DNA of 64,000 bases from Neoroseomonas marina (lineage in GTDB: Bacteria; Pseudomonadota; Alphaproteobacteria; Acetobacterales; Acetobacteraceae), in contig NZ_JABBKX010000008.1 of NCBI RefSeq assembly GCF_012927745.1, positions 183,005 through 247,004 on the forward strand, read 5' to 3'. This document shows, piece by piece, positions 18,354 to 27,061 of the stretch; the stretch's first letter is position 1, and every line of letters begins with the position of its first letter. Both the position numbers and the translations under genes were made by a program. The notes beneath the pieces were generated by a model. The model was given only the letters and a program-made list of their open reading frames with translations. It was not told the origin of the DNA and ran no database searches.

Positions 18354-20030
18354 TCAGGCAGGCAGGGGCATGGTCCGCTTCTTCCAGGCCGAAGCCTGCA
18401 GGGCCGAGGACTTCACATGCACCAAGACCGGCCGGTCGGTCACGGCGAAGGCCTCGGCCAGGACGGGTTCGACCTGGTCCTCGGTGGTGATGGAAAAAGC
18501 CGCGGCGCCGAAGGACCTGGCCCAGGCGACGAAATCCGGGTTCACCAGCCGCGTCGCCTGGTCATAGGGCCGGCCCGGATACCGCCCCTCATGGTGCATC
18601 CCGATGGTGCCGTAGCCGGAATTGTCGGACAGGATGACCACGGGTGCGACGCCCTCGCGCATGGCCGTTGCGATCTCATTCCCTGTCATGAGAATTCCGC
18701 CGTCACCGACGAAGGCAACTGCCCGCTTTCCGGGCCGACGGAGGGCGGCTGCCACTGCCATAGGCACCGCTGCGCCCATCGCGCCCACATTCGATGACAG
18801 GAACATATGCGTCTGCCGGAACGGGAAGTACCGGTGCAGGAAGGAGGAGAAGTTCCCCGCATCCGAGGTGACCGCCGCATCGGCCGGGATGTGGCGCGAC
18901 ATCGCCGCGCAGACGGCCCCGAAATTCACTCCATCCGGCATGCTGTCCCATTCCGGGGCGAGCAGGCTGCGGTGGATCGTATTCAGCCCCTTCACCCAGC
19001 GCTTCCGTCCTTCGCTGGCTTCGGGCGCGTTTCGGGCGAGCAGGCCGCGGATCACCGCATGCGGGTCGGCGGCGATCGGCAGGTCCACGCGCCAGACGCG
19101 GCCGATCTCGTTGGCGTCGGGCCAGACCTGGACCAGCGGCAACTGCGGGTCCGGCGCGGCGGGGAAGGTGTAGGACTGGCTGATGCTGTCCGACAGCCGC
19201 TCGCCCAGGCAGACCATCAGGTCGGCCTTCTTCATCTCCTCGATCAGCGGCTTGGGCACGCGGATGCCCATGTAGCCGCCGTAGTTCGGGTGGTTGGCGT
19301 CGAACAGGTGGGGCCGCCGGTGAGTCGGGCTGATCGGCAGCGACCACGCCTCGGCGAGGCGATTGAGGTCGGCCAGCGCCGCTTCCCCGCCCGCGGCCAT
19401 CGCGCCGCCGACCAGCACCAGCGGGCGCTCCGCGTTCGCCAGCATCTCCGCCAGGCGATCGAGGTCCTCCGCCCGCGGCCCGGGCTTCGGCAGGGTGCGG
19501 GGCTGCACGACCGGGCCCTCGGCCGGTTCGTCGAAGATGTCCTCGGGCAGGATGACCGCGACGGGGCCGGGCGTGCCGGACTGGGCGAGGTGGAAGGCGC
19601 GCGCGATCACCTCGCTCGCCTGGATCGGCTGGATGACCTCGAACACGCCCTTGGTCACGTCCGACAGCAGGCGGGAATAGTTCTGCTCCTGCAGCGCCAG
19701 GCGCCCGACATCCTTTCGTTCCACATGCCCGACCAGCATCACGAGCGGCGTCGCGTCGTGATAGGCGGTGTGCAGCCCGATCATCGCATTGGTGATGCCG
19801 GGCCCACGCGAGACGAGCGCGACCCCCGCCCGCCCGTCGCGCATCCGCCCGTCGGCCGCGGCCATGAAGCCGGCGCCGCCCTCGTGGCGGCAGACCACCA
19901 GGCGGATCTGCGGGAACTCGGTCAGCGCGTCGGTCAGGCCGAGATAGGATTCGCCCGGCACGCAATAGATCAGGTCGACGTCATGCGCGGCGAGGCTTTC
20001 GGCCAGGATGCGGCCGACGGTGCGGGTCAT
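18354..20030 (-). CDS. Thiamine-diphosphate-dependent decarboxylase/synthase-like enzyme
   Basis: 558 residues with the three domains of the acetolactate synthase/benzoylformate decarboxylase superfamily. The cofactor-activating glutamate is E50 in VVCRHEGGAGFMAA, and the ThDP/Mg motif GDGGILMTGNEIATAMREG ending in DN lies near residue 440. The middle domain (RPLVLVGGAMAAGG) lacks an obvious FAD-binding loop like that of true acetolactate synthases, so a decarboxylase or lyase role is more likely. It follows the Bug receptor ending at 20059 with only 28 nt between, suggesting joint expression. Substrate not assignable. Confidence 0.87.
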   Translation of the reverse strand: MTRTVGRILAESLAAHDVDLIYCVPGESYLGLTDALTEFPQIRLVVCRHEGGAGFMAAADGRMRDGRAGVALVSRGPGITNAMIGLHTAYHDATPLVMLVGHVERKDVGRLALQEQNYSRLLSDVTKGVFEVIQPIQASEVIARAFHLAQSGTPGPVAVILPEDIFDEPAEGPVVQPRTLPKPGPRAEDLDRLAEMLANAERPLVLVGGAMAAGGEAALADLNRLAEAWSLPISPTHRRPHLFDANHPNYGGYMGIRVPKPLIEEMKKADLMVCLGERLSDSISQSYTFPAAPDPQLPLVQVWPDANEIGRVWRVDLPIAADPHAVIRGLLARNAPEASEGRKRWVKGLNTIHRSLLAPEWDSMPDGVNFGAVCAAMSRHIPADAAVTSDAGNFSSFLHRYFPFRQTHMFLSSNVGAMGAAVPMAVAAALRRPGKRAVAFVGDGGILMTGNEIATAMREGVAPVVILSDNSGYGTIGMHHEGRYPGRPYDQATRLVNPDFVAWARSFGAAAFSITTEDQVEPVLAEAFAVTDRPVLVHVKSSALQASAWKKRTMPLPA

Positions 20031-20058
20031 GGGACAGTCCTCGGGTGGTGTGTCTGGG

Positions 20059-21027
20059 TCACTCGGGCCGGATGCCGAGCTGGCGGATGACGGCGCCGAA
20101 GGCCTCGCGCTGCTCGGCGAGCAGGGTTCGGAATTCGTCCGGGCCGCGCGGGATCGCCTCGGTGCCGATCGAGGCGAGGCGCTGCCGCGTCTCCGGCAGC
20201 CTCGACGCTTCGGCGAGTTCGGCGGAGAGCCGGTCGAGGATGGGCCGCGGCGTCGCCGCCGGCGCCATCAGTCCGATCCAGCCGATGTAGTCGTAGCCGG
20301 GCAGGTTCAGGGCCTCCTGCAGCGGGGGCACCTCGGGCATCAGGTCGGTGCGCCGGCCGACCGTGCTGCCGAGGGCGCGCAGCTTGCCCTCGCGGATCAG
20401 GCCGCCGCTCGCGGCCAGCGTCTCGATCGCGAAATCCACCTGACCGCCGAGCAGCGCCGCCATGGCCGGCCCACTGCCCTGGAAGGGGACGTGCAGCACG
20501 TCGACCTCGGTGCGCGCGACCATCAGCGCGGTGAGCAGGTGCTGCGCGCCGCCGACGCCCGAGGAGGCGTAGCTGTGCTTGCCGGGGTCGCGCTTCAGCA
20601 TCTCGATCAGGCCGCGCGCGTCGCGCGCGGGGCTATCGGCCCGCACCACGAGGAAGTAGGGCGAGCCCGAGAAGGTCGCGATCGGCGCGAGGTCGCGTTC
20701 CACGTCATAGGGCAGGCGATGCAGCAGAGGCCCGAAGGAGATCGGCCCGATCGAGGCGGCGAGCAGCGTGTAGCCGTCCGGCGCCGCCTTCGCGACGAAG
20801 TCGGTGCCGATCGATCCGCCCGCGCCGGCCTTGTTCTCCGGCACCACCTGCTGGCCGAGCTTCTCGGACAGCCGCTGCGCCATGATGCGCCCGACCAGGT
20901 CGGTCGCCTGGCCGGGCGGCCATGGCACGATCAGCCGGATGGTCCGGTTCGGCCAGGGCGCCTGCGCCAGGGCGGGGCGCGCGAGCAGCGGCAGGGCCGC
21001 GAGCGCCAGGTGACGGCGAGCGATCAT
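20059..21027 (-). CDS. Bug-family solute receptor
   Basis: 322 residues. MIARRHLALAALPLLARPALAQ is the export signal; PWPNRTIRLIVPWPPGQATDLVGRI and NKAGAGGSIGTDFVAKAAPDGYT are the ligand-binding loops of the TctC/Bug family. It departs from the usual PPGG by having PPGQ in the first loop, which contacts ligand carboxylates. The gene is directly upstream of the ThDP enzyme, so the receptor may bring in its substrate or a relative. The start at 21027 was preferred over an upstream one that would precede the signal peptide. Confidence 0.92.
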   Translation of the reverse strand: MIARRHLALAALPLLARPALAQAPWPNRTIRLIVPWPPGQATDLVGRIMAQRLSEKLGQQVVPENKAGAGGSIGTDFVAKAAPDGYTLLAASIGPISFGPLLHRLPYDVERDLAPIATFSGSPYFLVVRADSPARDARGLIEMLKRDPGKHSYASSGVGGAQHLLTALMVARTEVDVLHVPFQGSGPAMAALLGGQVDFAIETLAASGGLIREGKLRALGSTVGRRTDLMPEVPPLQEALNLPGYDYIGWIGLMAPAATPRPILDRLSAELAEASRLPETRQRLASIGTEAIPRGPDEFRTLLAEQREAFGAVIRQLGIRPE

Positions 21028-21093
21028 GGACGTTGTTTCCCTTCCCGCCATCCATCCTGCCGCAACGGGACGAGGCCGCAAGGGCGCGCGGCG

Positions 21094-22071
21094 CTACTCC
21101 ACGCTGACGCCCGCGCGGCGGACCACGGGCTCCCAACGCGCCGCGTCCTCGGCGACGAAGCGGCCGAAGGCGGCGGGGCTCGCGCTCGGCTCGACGTCGA
21201 GGCCGCCATCCTCGAGCTTCCGGCGGATCTCGGGGTCGGCGAGCGTCGCGGACAGCGCGGCGAACAGCCGCTCCACCCGGTCCGGCGGCGTGCCGCCGGT
21301 CGTGAACAGCGCGTACCAGGTTGCTGCCTGGATGTCGGGGAAGCCGGCCTCGCCGGTGGTCGGCACGTCGGGCAGCGCGGCATTGCGCCGCGACCCGGCG
21401 ATGGCGAGCGCGCGCACCGTGCCCGCCTGGATCTGCGGCTGCATCGGCGCGAGCGCATTGGTGAAGACCTGGATGCGCCCCGCGACCACGTCGTTCATCG
21501 CCGGCCCGGTGCCGCGATAGGGCACGTGCTCCATCTCGACGCCGAGCACCTGGGTGATGAGCGCGCCCGCCGCATGCCCCGTGCTGCCGACCCCGGGGGA
21601 GGCATAGTTCAGCGGCGGATTGGCGGCGCGTGCGGCGGCCTGCAACTCGCGCAGGTTGGTCGCGCGCACCGAGGGATGCACCACGATGACGTTCGCGCCG
21701 CTGCCGATCATGCCGACCGGCGCGAAGGCCGTCGCCGGATCATAGGGCAGGCGCTTCCGCACGAGCTGGTTGATCGTGAGACTGCCCGACCCGCCGAGCA
21801 GCAGCGTGTAGCCGTCCGGCGTGGATTTCGCCACGACCTCGGCGCCGAGCGCGCCGCCGGCGCCGCCGCGATTCTCGATCACCACCGGCTGGCCGAGCCG
21901 ATGCGACAACCCGTCGGAGACCAGCCGCCCGACGATGTCGTTGGTCCCGCCCGGCGGCCAGGGGATCACGAAACGCAGCGGGCGGTCCGGATAGGCCTGG
22001 GCGAGGGCCGGGGCGGGCAGCGCGGCGGCGAGCAGCAGCAGGCTGCGCCGGCTGGGCGCGAACTGGGTCAT
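21094..22071 (-). CDS. Bug-family solute receptor
   Basis: 325 residues with signal peptide (RRSLLLLAAALPAPALAQ) and mature start AYPDRPLRFVIPWPPGGTNDIVGR. NRGGAGGALGAEVVAKSTPDGYTLL is the second ligand loop. AGAGGA lies 6 nt before ATG 22071. It is the second of two consecutive receptors (66 nt apart), similar in plan but clearly diverged, so not a recent duplicate. No cognate membrane subunits are in the window. Periplasmic. Confidence 0.92.
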   Translation of the reverse strand: MTQFAPSRRSLLLLAAALPAPALAQAYPDRPLRFVIPWPPGGTNDIVGRLVSDGLSHRLGQPVVIENRGGAGGALGAEVVAKSTPDGYTLLLGGSGSLTINQLVRKRLPYDPATAFAPVGMIGSGANVIVVHPSVRATNLRELQAAARAANPPLNYASPGVGSTGHAAGALITQVLGVEMEHVPYRGTGPAMNDVVAGRIQVFTNALAPMQPQIQAGTVRALAIAGSRRNAALPDVPTTGEAGFPDIQAATWYALFTTGGTPPDRVERLFAALSATLADPEIRRKLEDGGLDVEPSASPAAFGRFVAEDAARWEPVVRRAGVSVE

Positions 22072-22165
22072 GGACAATCCTCTCCGGCGCGCGGCCTTGC
22101 CGGGCCGCGAATTTGCGACGCAGGCTGGCCCCGGCACGCCGGACTGTCCAGTGCGGCGGCCCGCG

Positions 22166-23482
22166 TCAGGCCGCGTCGCGTTCCATCCGCTGCTGCCGCC
22201 AGCCGAGCCACAGGCTCAGCGCCGCCCAGGCGATGCAGATCGGCACGGTCGCCGCCGCGATGCCGCTCAGGCTCAGCCCGAGGGCGATCAACCCGGCATA
22301 GGACCAGGCCGCGACCTGGTCGCCGCCGCGATAGACCACCGTGTCGATGAAGTTCTTGGCCTTGTAGCGGTCCTCGCGCGGGACCGCGGTGAACAGCACC
22401 TCCCGTGTTGGCCGGGCGAGGGCGAAATTGCTGACGCGACGGGCCACCTGCACCACCACGAAGACCGCGACGGTCGGCCAGGTCGACAACGCGGCGAAGC
22501 CGAAGACGGACAGCGCCGGCAGGATCGCGAGCATCACCGCGACCCCGAGCCAGGCTGTCAGCCGTCCGGTCAGGAACAACTGCAGGCCGAGCGTCAGCGT
22601 GTTCACCCAGAAGTCGATATTGGCGAAGAAGGCGGTGCGCGCCGCGCGGGTGGGGAAGTTCGCTTCCGCGATCGAGGCCTGCTGGAAGTAGAGCACCGTC
22701 GAGGTGATGGAATAGAGCAGGATGAAGGCCGCGATGCCGAGCAGGTAGGGCGAGCGCAGCGTATGCGTCAGCCCCGCGAAGATGCCGCCGCCGAGCGGCC
22801 GGCGCGGATCGTCGCCCTGCACCGAATGGCTGAAGGCGTCGGAGATGCGGGACAGGCGGCGCACCGCGAAGACCGCGACCTCGAGCAACAGGATCGAGGC
22901 GAGCAGCAGCCAGTTCTGCCCGACATGCTCGACGAGGCCCGAGGTCACGGCCGAGCCCGCGATGCCGCCGAGCGTCGCGCCGGCAGCGAGGAATCCGAAC
23001 AGCCGCTTGCCCTGTTCCGCGTCGAACACGTCGACGATGAAGGACCAGAAGACCGAGACGACGAACAGGTTGAAGACCGAGGTCCAGATGAAGAAGGCCC
23101 GGCCGATCCAGACATGCTGCTCGGGCGTCGCCACCATCAGCAGCAGCATGAAGATCAGCAGGTTCAGCATGAAGAAGCGGTAGGCAATCGCGATGAAGGT
23201 CTCGCGCGGCCAGCGGCGGACGGCGTAGGCGAACAGCGGATTGACCGCGAGCATCGCGAGCAGCGTGCCGGTGAAGAGCCAGGGCAGGTTCCGCACCCCT
23301 CCCGCGACGCCGAGCTCGTCGCGGATCGGGCGCAGCACGTAGTAGGCGAGGAAGAGCGCGAAGACGTAGAGCCATGACCAGGCGAGGGCGCGCGCCTCCC
23401 CCGGACGGAGGTCGATCACCCGCCGCAGGAAGCCCTGGATCGCCCCGCCCGCCGGTATGGCGGCCGTGGCGTCAGAGGCCAT
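22166..23482 (-). CDS. ADP/ATP-antiporter-like (NTP/NDP exchange family) membrane carrier
   Basis: 438 residues, about 12 membrane helices. YYVLRPIRDELGV is the conserved first-helix motif of the bacterial Tlc/MFS-like nucleotide exchange family, and YKAKNFIDTVVYRGGDQ in the second half is its other hallmark. In rickettsiae and chlamydiae these exchange ATP and ADP; in free-living bacteria the relatives are common and of unknown substrate, so ATP exchange should not be assumed. Its ATG lies 11 nt inside the end of the aldo-keto reductase gene, so the two are co-translated. Confidence 0.85.
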   Translation of the reverse strand: MASDATAAIPAGGAIQGFLRRVIDLRPGEARALAWSWLYVFALFLAYYVLRPIRDELGVAGGVRNLPWLFTGTLLAMLAVNPLFAYAVRRWPRETFIAIAYRFFMLNLLIFMLLLMVATPEQHVWIGRAFFIWTSVFNLFVVSVFWSFIVDVFDAEQGKRLFGFLAAGATLGGIAGSAVTSGLVEHVGQNWLLLASILLLEVAVFAVRRLSRISDAFSHSVQGDDPRRPLGGGIFAGLTHTLRSPYLLGIAAFILLYSITSTVLYFQQASIAEANFPTRAARTAFFANIDFWVNTLTLGLQLFLTGRLTAWLGVAVMLAILPALSVFGFAALSTWPTVAVFVVVQVARRVSNFALARPTREVLFTAVPREDRYKAKNFIDTVVYRGGDQVAAWSYAGLIALGLSLSGIAAATVPICIAWAALSLWLGWRQQRMERDAA

Positions 23483-24377
23483 CGATGAACTGCTCCATCC
23501 GCCGGCGCATCGCCGCATCCGGCATGCGGCCCCGCGCGGCGTTGAGGTTGTCGTCGACGTAGCGCGCCTGCGCCATGCCCGGCACCGCGCAGGTCACCGC
23601 GGGGTGGGAGACCAGGTATTTCAGCATGAACTGCGCCCAGGTCGTGACGTCGATCTCGGCGGCCCAGGCGGGCAGCGTCTTGCCCTCGGTCGCGCGGAAC
23701 ACGCTGCCGCGGCCGAAGGGCAGGTTGATGAAGACCGCCATGCCGCGCTCGGCGGCGAGCGGGATGATGCGCTCCGCGGCGTTGCGGTTGTCGAGCGCAT
23801 AGTCGATCTGGATCGAATCCAGCGTCTCGCGCCGCATCATGGCCTCGAAGGCCTCGTACTGGCGGTCGAAGGAGGTGGTGGCGCCGATATAGCGGATGCG
23901 CCCGGCCTGCTTCAGTTCGCGCAGATAGGCGAGCTCATTGGTGATGTCGCGCAGGTTGTGCACGGCGATCAGGTCGATCCGCTCGGTGCGCAGCTTGCGG
24001 AAGGAGTCGGCGATCTGCGCGCGGCCCTGCTCGATGGTGTCGACGCCGACCTTGGTGCAGACGAACAGATCCCGGCGGATGCCGAGATTCGCCATGATGT
24101 CGCCCATGATCCCCTCGGCATTGCCGTAGGAGGGCGCGGTGTCGACCACGGTGCCGCCGAGTTCGTGGAAGCGGCGGAAGGTGTCGCGCAGAGGGGCCAT
24201 GTCGGCCTCCGTCCGCGCTTCCTCGTAGCGGCGGGCGGAACCGAGGCCGATGATCGGGATGAGCTCCCCGGTGCTCGGGATCGGCTTCTTCAGCAGCGGT
24301 GCCTGCTGGCCCAAGGCGGGCTGCAGGGCGGCGCCGGCGGCAAGGCCGGCCAGAAGGGTACGGCGGCGCAGGGTCAT
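23472..24377 (-). CDS. Exported aldo-keto reductase
   Basis: 301 residues. The N-terminus MTLRRRTLLAGLAAGAALQPALG is a Tat-like signal (RRR then a hydrophobic run ending at ALG). The TIM barrel carries the AKR catalytic set: D and Y in VVDTAPSYGNAEG, K in FVCTKVGVD, and H in IDLIAVHNL. Export of an NADPH enzyme is odd, but such Tat-tagged AKRs are widespread in proteobacteria. GAGAGGA precedes ATG 24377. The end overlaps the carrier start. Substrate unknown. Confidence 0.88.
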   Translation of the reverse strand: MTLRRRTLLAGLAAGAALQPALGQQAPLLKKPIPSTGELIPIIGLGSARRYEEARTEADMAPLRDTFRRFHELGGTVVDTAPSYGNAEGIMGDIMANLGIRRDLFVCTKVGVDTIEQGRAQIADSFRKLRTERIDLIAVHNLRDITNELAYLRELKQAGRIRYIGATTSFDRQYEAFEAMMRRETLDSIQIDYALDNRNAAERIIPLAAERGMAVFINLPFGRGSVFRATEGKTLPAWAAEIDVTTWAQFMLKYLVSHPAVTCAVPGMAQARYVDDNLNAARGRMPDAAMRRRMEQFIDGL

Positions 24378-24502
24378 GTCTCGTCCTCTCGGCTGGGCGG
24401 GGCAGGGACCTCGTCCGGCAGGCAGGTGCCGGCGCATCCGTAACGATTGTCACGGCGGGCCGGGCGAATTCAAGGGATCGCCCGGCCACTCTTGCAGGCC
24501 GT

Positions 24503-25135
24503 CTACTTCATGCGGGCTTCCCAGTCGGCCAGCGGGATGCGGTGGATCTCGATCCGGTCGGTGGTGCGCGCGTACCAGCCGCGTCCATGCATGCGGCCCA
24601 CCAGGTCCAGCTTCGGCGTGTCGAGGTAGTACTTCGCAGCGTCCAGCACGCAGTCGTCGCGCACCTCCATCGCCACGACCTTGCCGAGCACGATGGTGTG
24701 CCCAAGGGTCGGGACGAACTGGAACACCTCGCATTCCAGCGCGACGGGGCTCTCGGCGATGCGCGGCACCCGCACCTTCGAGGACGGGGCGGTGGTCAGG
24801 CCGGCCTCCTCGATCTCGTTCACGCCCGGCGGGAAGTCGATGGCGGTGATGTTCATCTGCTCGGCGGTCGGCGCCGAGACCAGATTCACCACGAACTGGC
24901 CGGTCGCCTCGATATTGGCCAGCGTGTCCTTCGGGGAACCCTGCGGCCTCCTGGAGCAGCCGATGCCGACGACGACCGGGTTGTCCGAGAAGACGTTGAA
25001 GAAGGAATAGGGCGCGGCGTTCACGCGCCCCTCGCGGTCCTGGCTGACCACCCAGGCGACCGGGCGCGGCACGATCGCGGCGACGCAGAGCTTGTAGGCC
25101 TGGTCGTGCGGGATCTTCGTGAAGTCGAACTGCAT
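24503..25135 (-). CDS. Flavin reductase-like split-barrel protein
   Basis: 210 residues. The flavin reductase domain opens with KIPHDQAYKLCVAAIVPRPVAWVVSQDREGRVNAAPYSFFNVFS (key parts RPVAWVVS and NxAPYSFFN), which holds FMN. These proteins are either NAD(P)H:flavin reductases feeding a monooxygenase or FMN-binding proteins of unknown activity. No partner monooxygenase is adjacent. It follows the 2-hydroxyacid dehydrogenase by 23 nt on the same strand and likely shares its transcript. Confidence 0.88.
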   Translation of the reverse strand: MQFDFTKIPHDQAYKLCVAAIVPRPVAWVVSQDREGRVNAAPYSFFNVFSDNPVVVGIGCSRRPQGSPKDTLANIEATGQFVVNLVSAPTAEQMNITAIDFPPGVNEIEEAGLTTAPSSKVRVPRIAESPVALECEVFQFVPTLGHTIVLGKVVAMEVRDDCVLDAAKYYLDTPKLDLVGRMHGRGWYARTTDRIEIHRIPLADWEARMK

Positions 25136-25158
25136 GGCGGGGTCCTTGCGGTGGGAAT

Positions 25159-26136
25159 TCAGGCGGCGCGGTAGGGCGGTTCCTGGCCCTTGATGAGCAG
25201 CGCCTCGAGGTTCTCGATGCAGCGCGCGCCCATGGCGTCGCGCGTCTCGATGGTGGCGGAACCGAGATGCGGCAGCAGCGCCACGTTCTCGAGGTCCATG
25301 TAGCCGGGATAGACCTTCGGCTCGCCGTCATAGACGTCGAGGCCCACGGCGCGCAGGTGCCCCGAGCGCAGGGCGGCGACCAGCGCCTCGTCGTCCACCG
25401 TGGTGCCGCGGCCGGTGTTCACCACGATGGCGCCGGGCTTCAGCTTCGCGATGCGCGCGGCGTCGAGCCATTTCCGCGTCTCGGCGCCGCCCGGGATGTG
25501 CATCGACAGCACGTCGATGGCGCCGAGGAAGCTGTCGTCGTTGTCGTGGTAGACCGCGCCCTGTTCGAGCTCCGGCGCGACGCGGCTGCGGTTGCGGTAG
25601 TGGATGGTCATGCGCATGCCGCGCGCCATCTGCGCGAGCTCCCGCCCGATACGGCCGAAGCCCAGGATGCCGAGCGTCTTGCCTTCCAGCGTCACGCCCA
25701 TCAGCTGCGTCGGCGCCCAGCCGGTCCAGGCGCCGGCGCGGACCATGCGCTCGCCTTCGCCCGCGCGGCGCGCGGCCATCAGCATCAGGGTGAAGGCGAT
25801 CTCGGCGGTCGCGAAGGACAGGACCTCGGGCGTGTTCGCCACCGCGATGCCGCGCGCCTTCGCCGCGGCAAGGTCGATATGGTCGGTGCCGACGCTGAAG
25901 GTCGCGAGGATGCGGACGGAGGGTGGCAGCGCCGCGATGGTCGCCGCGTTCAGCGCATCGCCGGCAGCGCAGAGGATGCCCGCGGCGCAGGTCGCGGTCG
26001 CGCGGCGGGCAATCTCGGCGCCGTCGCGGTACCAGGTCTCGTCGGCCGGGTTCAGCCGCGCGTCGAACATCGCGGCGAGCCGGTCCTGCACCCCTTCCGG
26101 CAGCTTCCGGGTGACGAGGACGACGGGCTTGGCCAT
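25159..26136 (-). CDS. D-2-hydroxyacid dehydrogenase
   Basis: 325 residues. The NAD-binding motif is GFGRIG at 159-164. The catalytic trio is visible: arginine in VVNTGRGTTVDD, glutamate in LDVYDGEPK, and histidine in LLPHLGSAT. The N-terminal half (VLVTRKLPEGVQDRL, ILATFSVGTDHID) is typical of the glyoxylate/hydroxypyruvate reductase (GRHPR) branch. AGGAAGAG precedes ATG 26136. It heads a minus-strand pair with the flavin reductase gene and is divergent from the SDR gene across 126 bp. Confidence 0.93.
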   Translation of the reverse strand: MAKPVVLVTRKLPEGVQDRLAAMFDARLNPADETWYRDGAEIARRATATCAAGILCAAGDALNAATIAALPPSVRILATFSVGTDHIDLAAAKARGIAVANTPEVLSFATAEIAFTLMLMAARRAGEGERMVRAGAWTGWAPTQLMGVTLEGKTLGILGFGRIGRELAQMARGMRMTIHYRNRSRVAPELEQGAVYHDNDDSFLGAIDVLSMHIPGGAETRKWLDAARIAKLKPGAIVVNTGRGTTVDDEALVAALRSGHLRAVGLDVYDGEPKVYPGYMDLENVALLPHLGSATIETRDAMGARCIENLEALLIKGQEPPYRAA

Positions 26137-26262
26137 GGGCTCTTCCTGCGGGATTCGTGGGACGGGGCCCGCACCATGGCGCGGGGCCGCCCGTCTTGCC
26201 AGGGGGCGGGGGAGGAGGCAGGGTCCGGCCGGGTCCAGGAACAGGACGAAGGGAACACGACT

Positions 26263-27054
26263 ATGGATCTCGGTCTGAAGGGCAAGCGCGCACTGGTCAT
26301 GGGCGGCGCCAAGGGTCTCGGGCGGTCGATCGCCGATGCGCTGGCGGCCGAGGGCACGGTGCTGACGATCAGCGGCCGCGACACCGCTGCGATGGACAAG
26401 GCCGCGGCCGACCTCAAGGCGCTCGGCGCGCCGGCGGTCACCGTCGTGCAGGCGGATGTGTCGAGCGGCGAGGAGATGGACAAGCTCGCCGACGCGGCCG
26501 TGAAGGCGATGGGCGGCGTCGACATCCTGGTGCTGAACCATGGCGGCCCGCCGGTGTGCACGGCGTCCGAGATGAAGGAAGCCGACCTCACGAAGTGGTT
26601 CCAGAACATCGTCGTCTCGCCGATCCGCATCACCATGAAGCTGATGCCGGCGATGCGGGCGCAGAAGTATGGCCGCGTGATCGTGGTCGGCTCCTCGGGC
26701 ATGCAGCACCCGATCCCGACGCTCGCGCTGTCGAACACGCTGCGCGCCTCGATCTGGGCCTGGCTCAAGACGCTGGCGGCCGAGGTCGCGGCGGATGGCG
26801 TGACGATGAACATCCTCGCCCCGGGTTCGATCCGCACCGATCGCATCACCCAGACCGCCGCGGTGCGCGCCGAGAAGGCCGGCACGACGGTGGACGAGGA
26901 GATCGCCAAGGCCGGCAAGGAAGTCCCCGCAGGCCGCGTCGGCGAGCCCAAGGAATACGGCCCGATGGGCGCCTTCCTCGCGGGGACGACGGGGGCCTAC
27001 ATCACCGGCACGATGGTCCGCGTCGACGGCGGCCGCGTGCGGTCGATGCTCTGA
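26263..27054 (+). CDS. SDR-family protein with substituted active site
   Basis: 263 residues. The cofactor motif GGAKGLG (14-20) and HGG (93-95) in place of NAG are those of classical SDRs. The active site is changed: from S144 the expected tyrosine falls on S157 and the expected lysine on R161 (motif LSNTLR). A branch of SDRs with SN..R instead of Y...K is known by sequence but its chemistry is unclear to me. An AAGGGAAC ribosome site precedes ATG 26263. It begins a plus-strand array and stops 7 nt before the M20 hydrolase. Annotating it as a working ketoreductase would be unsafe. Confidence 0.88.
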   Translation: MDLGLKGKRALVMGGAKGLGRSIADALAAEGTVLTISGRDTAAMDKAAADLKALGAPAVTVVQADVSSGEEMDKLADAAVKAMGGVDILVLNHGGPPVCTASEMKEADLTKWFQNIVVSPIRITMKLMPAMRAQKYGRVIVVGSSGMQHPIPTLALSNTLRASIWAWLKTLAAEVAADGVTMNILAPGSIRTDRITQTAAVRAEKAGTTVDEEIAKAGKEVPAGRVGEPKEYGPMGAFLAGTTGAYITGTMVRVDGGRVRSML

Positions 27055-27061
27055 GGGAGCC

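Noticed and set aside
20008..22350. Plus-strand open frame of 780 codons across two Bug receptors
   Set aside because: The minus strand carries two complete receptors with signal peptides and ligand loops; the plus frame is a shadow.
25267..27054. Apparent 595-codon fusion ending in the SDR
   Set aside because: The first 330 codons are the shadow of the 2-hydroxyacid dehydrogenase; the SDR has its own ATG and ribosome site at 26263.
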